A stretch of 64,000 nt of DNA. Origin: Paeniroseomonas aquatica (GTDB lineage Bacteria > Pseudomonadota > Alphaproteobacteria > Acetobacterales > Acetobacteraceae). The position numbers and the translations under genes are program-made. Under the pieces are notes generated by a model. It made no database searches and was not told where the DNA came from. It saw nothing but the letters and a program-made list of their open reading frames with translations. Every line of letters starts with the position of its first letter. The stretch's first letter is position 1. Below, in pieces: positions 62,249 through 64,000 of the stretch. The DNA is taken from the NCBI RefSeq assembly GCF_030409335.1, contig NZ_JAUFPN010000147.1, forward strand, positions 89,345 through 153,344, given 5' to 3'.

Positions 62249-62279
62249 TAGCCTCGCCCAACACGACGGAGATCGCGCA

Positions 62280-62735
62280 ATGGCGACACATGGCCTCCCC
62301 GCCTGGCCCTGGGCCGGCACCGAAACCGCCGACCTGCCCCCGGCCGAGTCGCTGCTGCTGGAGGCGATCCGCCGCTGGGCCGGCGCGGCGCGCGAGGGCG
62401 CCCCGGCGCGCGCCGCCTGCCGCCTGCCCCTGATCGCCGAGGACGCCGGCGCCGCCGCCCTGCCGCTCGACGGCCTGCTGCATGCCGTCGCCGCCGCCGG
62501 ACGGGGCGGCGGCCTGCCGCCCATCGGCTGCCCGCTCTGCCCCTGCGTCACCCCGGCCGAGGCCGACCTGCTGCTCGCCGCCGCCCTGGCCCAGCGCGGC
62601 TGCCGCGCCCAGGCGCTGGGCCTGCTGCTGCGCCACCTGCCGCTGGCGGCGGCGGCGGCGGCGGTGCCCCAGGCCATGCTGCTCGGCGCCCGGCTGCGGA
62701 CCGCGGGCCTGGTGCTGCGCAACCCGCTGCGCTGA
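62280..62735 (+). CDS. Hypothetical small protein with CPLCPC motif
   Basis: 151 residues, mostly helical and Ala/Leu-rich, soluble, no signal. The only marked motif is GCPLCPC (about residue 81-87), a possible metal or cluster site, followed by a helix-rich C-terminus. GGAG precedes the ATG by 9 bases. A Fur-like operator in front suggests iron-responsive expression. No family recognised with confidence. Confidence 0.75.
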   Translation: MATHGLPAWPWAGTETADLPPAESLLLEAIRRWAGAAREGAPARAACRLPLIAEDAGAAALPLDGLLHAVAAAGRGGGLPPIGCPLCPCVTPAEADLLLAAALAQRGCRAQALGLLLRHLPLAAAAAAVPQAMLLGARLRTAGLVLRNPLR

Positions 62736-62746
62736 GCGCCCCGCGG

Positions 62747-64000
62747 CTAGCCCAGCCCGCCCAGCCGCAACCCCTGGCGGTAGAGCGCCCGGTCCCCGGC
62801 CAGGCGCAGCGGCGTGCGCTGCAGCGCCTGCTCCAGCGTGAAGCCGGGCTCGATCGCCAGCAGCCTCGCGCGCACCGCCGCCGCGGCCTCCCGGTCGCCG
62901 AGATGCCCGAGTGCCGCCAGCAGCACCTTCTGCGGGAAGCTGAAGCCCGGCTGCAGCGCGATCGCCGCGCGGCAGACCGCGGCCGCCTCGGCGTGCCGGC
63001 CCAGCAGCAGCAGCGGCACCGCCCGCGCCGCGTCGAAGAAGAAGGCGTGCGGGTGGCAGGGCGCCAGCGCCCGGTAGCGGTCCAGCCGCCGCAGCGCCGC
63101 CGCATGCTCGCCGAGGTAGCTCTCGGCCATGCCGAGGAAGACCCAGGCCATCGCCAGGTTCGGGTTCAGCGCCAGCGCCCGCCGGTGCAGCGCCGCCGCC
63201 TCCTCGACCCGGTGGTGCACGAAGGCATGGACATGGCCGAGGATGGTCAGCGCCTGGGCATCCAGCGGGTCGAGCGCGATGGCCCGGCTCGCCAGCCGCT
63301 CCGCCGCCGCCATCGCCTCCTGCTCCTGCCCCGCGGCCCAGCCCTGGCCGAGCAGGAACACATGCCAGTAGGCGTGCCAGGCCAGGGCCGGGGCGTAGTC
63401 CGGCTCCAGCGCCGTCGCCTGCCGCAGCCAGTCGCCGGCGGCGAGGAAGCCGGCCTGGTCCAGCCGGTGGATCGCCGGGATCGCCCGCAGCAGCAGCTCA
63501 TAGGCCGAGGCGCCGGTGGCCGCCCCGGCCCGGACCTGCGCCCGCCCGGCCTCGATCAGCAGGATGTCCGGGTCGATCCGGGCGACCACCGCCGCCGCCA
63601 CCTCGTCCTGCAGGTCCAGCAGGTCGCCCGCCTCCCGCTCGAAGCGCTGGGTCCAGACCACCCCCGCCGGCGGCCGCAGGTCGGTCAGCCGCAGCGAGAT
63701 CCGCACCCGCGCCCCCTCCGGGCCGGTGCCGGGCGCCGGCCCGCCCCGCCGCACCGTGCCGGTCAGCAGGAAATCGAGCCCGAGGGTCCGGGCCGCCGCC
63801 GCCGCCCCCTCCCGCGCCGCGGCGGCGGCGAGGGAGCTGCTGTCCACCACGAACATCCAGCGCAGGCAGGCCAGGGCCGCGGTGATCTCCTCGGCCAGCC
63901 CGACCGAGAGGTCCTCCTCCGGCAGCGGTCCCGGCGCGGCCAGCGGCAGCACCTCGATCCGCGCCCGCCGCGCCGCCAGCCTGGCCGGCGCCGGCGCCTC
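62747..64000 (-). CDS. TolB-like/TPR protein, partial
   Basis: At least 417 residues; the frame is open to the right edge, so the N-terminus is missing. It first has a TolB-like amino-terminal fold (IEVLPLAAPGPLPEEDLSVGLAEEI, LLTGTVRRGG, LDLQDEVAAAVVARI). Then follow about six tetratricopeptide-type helix pairs (ALDPLDAQALTILGHVHAF, ALNPNLAMAWVFLGMAESYLG). The same pair of regions forms the C-terminal half of many class III adenylate cyclases and winged-helix regulators, so the missing part may carry such a domain. Confidence 0.8.
   Translation of the reverse strand, partial: EAPAPARLAARRARIEVLPLAAPGPLPEEDLSVGLAEEITAALACLRWMFVVDSSSLAAAAAREGAAAAARTLGLDFLLTGTVRRGGPAPGTGPEGARVRISLRLTDLRPPAGVVWTQRFEREAGDLLDLQDEVAAAVVARIDPDILLIEAGRAQVRAGAATGASAYELLLRAIPAIHRLDQAGFLAAGDWLRQATALEPDYAPALAWHAYWHVFLLGQGWAAGQEQEAMAAAERLASRAIALDPLDAQALTILGHVHAFVHHRVEEAAALHRRALALNPNLAMAWVFLGMAESYLGEHAAALRRLDRYRALAPCHPHAFFFDAARAVPLLLLGRHAEAAAVCRAAIALQPGFSFPQKVLLAALGHLGDREAAAAVRARLLAIEPGFTLEQALQRTPLRLAGDRALYRQGLRLGGLG

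Overview
The window is very GC-rich and densely packed. It reads as the chromosome of an alphaproteobacterium, most likely Acetobacteraceae (Roseomonas-like, Rhodospirillales). The reasons are the dgt-argS-SPOR-nagZ-scpAB-tatBC-serS gene order, a PopZ/DUF2497 gene between valS and tolC, a GTTC-N7-GTTC LexA box, many Tat-type binding-protein signals, and codons strongly biased to G/C at the third position. Because of that bias, long open frames lie opposite almost every gene; they are treated here as shadows. No gene-free stretch exceeds 300 bases. The longest are 40032-40309 and 40541-40795, beside two tRNAs, where only tRNA promoters and short hairpins are visible.

Layout. 1-6416 (minus): a catabolic operon (alpha/beta hydrolase, enoyl-CoA hydratase-like, enolase-superfamily enzyme) ending in a branched-chain-type ABC importer whose permease LivM and ATPase LivG are fused. 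6519-7822 (plus, divergent): an intradiol ring-cleavage dioxygenase pair, pcaH/pcaG. 7890-7979: tRNA-Ser(GCU). 8124-13894 (plus): a polyamine-type ABC importer with three tandem paralogous binding proteins, the first frameshifted. 13991-18802: small proteins (Pro-rich, KGG stress protein), a squalene/phytoene synthase-like protein, Fe superoxide dismutase, yajC, a DUF815 ATPase and an exported carbonic anhydrase. 18884-29711 (minus): the long housekeeping operon serS, tatC, tatB, an orphan ABC ATPase, scpB, scpA, M50 protease, nagZ, SPOR protein, argS, dgt. 29875-40031: erpA, xth, small envelope proteins, ilvD, a Bug-type receptor, valS, popZ-like, tolC and pcm. 40310-40540: tRNA-Cys and tRNA-Asn.

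40796-42831 encodes two membrane proteins. 42841-52816 is a C-P lyase (phosphonate) island. phnF and a second, divergent phnM-like gene run leftward; phnGHIJKLM, a DUF1045 2H-phosphoesterase gene and a serine-hydrolase gene run rightward; phnN is convergent. A GTCTAGAC palindrome sits in the divergent promoter. 52897-58254 holds a gamma-glutamyltransferase-like gene, a hairpin-rich intergenic element, a ThDP enzyme and an acyl-CoA synthetase. 58436-61179 holds a PsiF-repeat protein, an OsmC protein, cysE and cysK. 61380-64000 holds an orphan imuA behind a LexA box, a small gene behind a Fur-box-like sequence, and a TPR protein cut by the window end.

Most notable: a catabolic operon in which three enzymes depart from the textbook active sites of their families; a phosphonate island with two PhnM paralogues and a 2H phosphoesterase in place of PhnP; an SOS-box imuA without imuB/dnaE2; an ABC ATPase sitting where tatA is expected; and a five-hairpin intergenic element.
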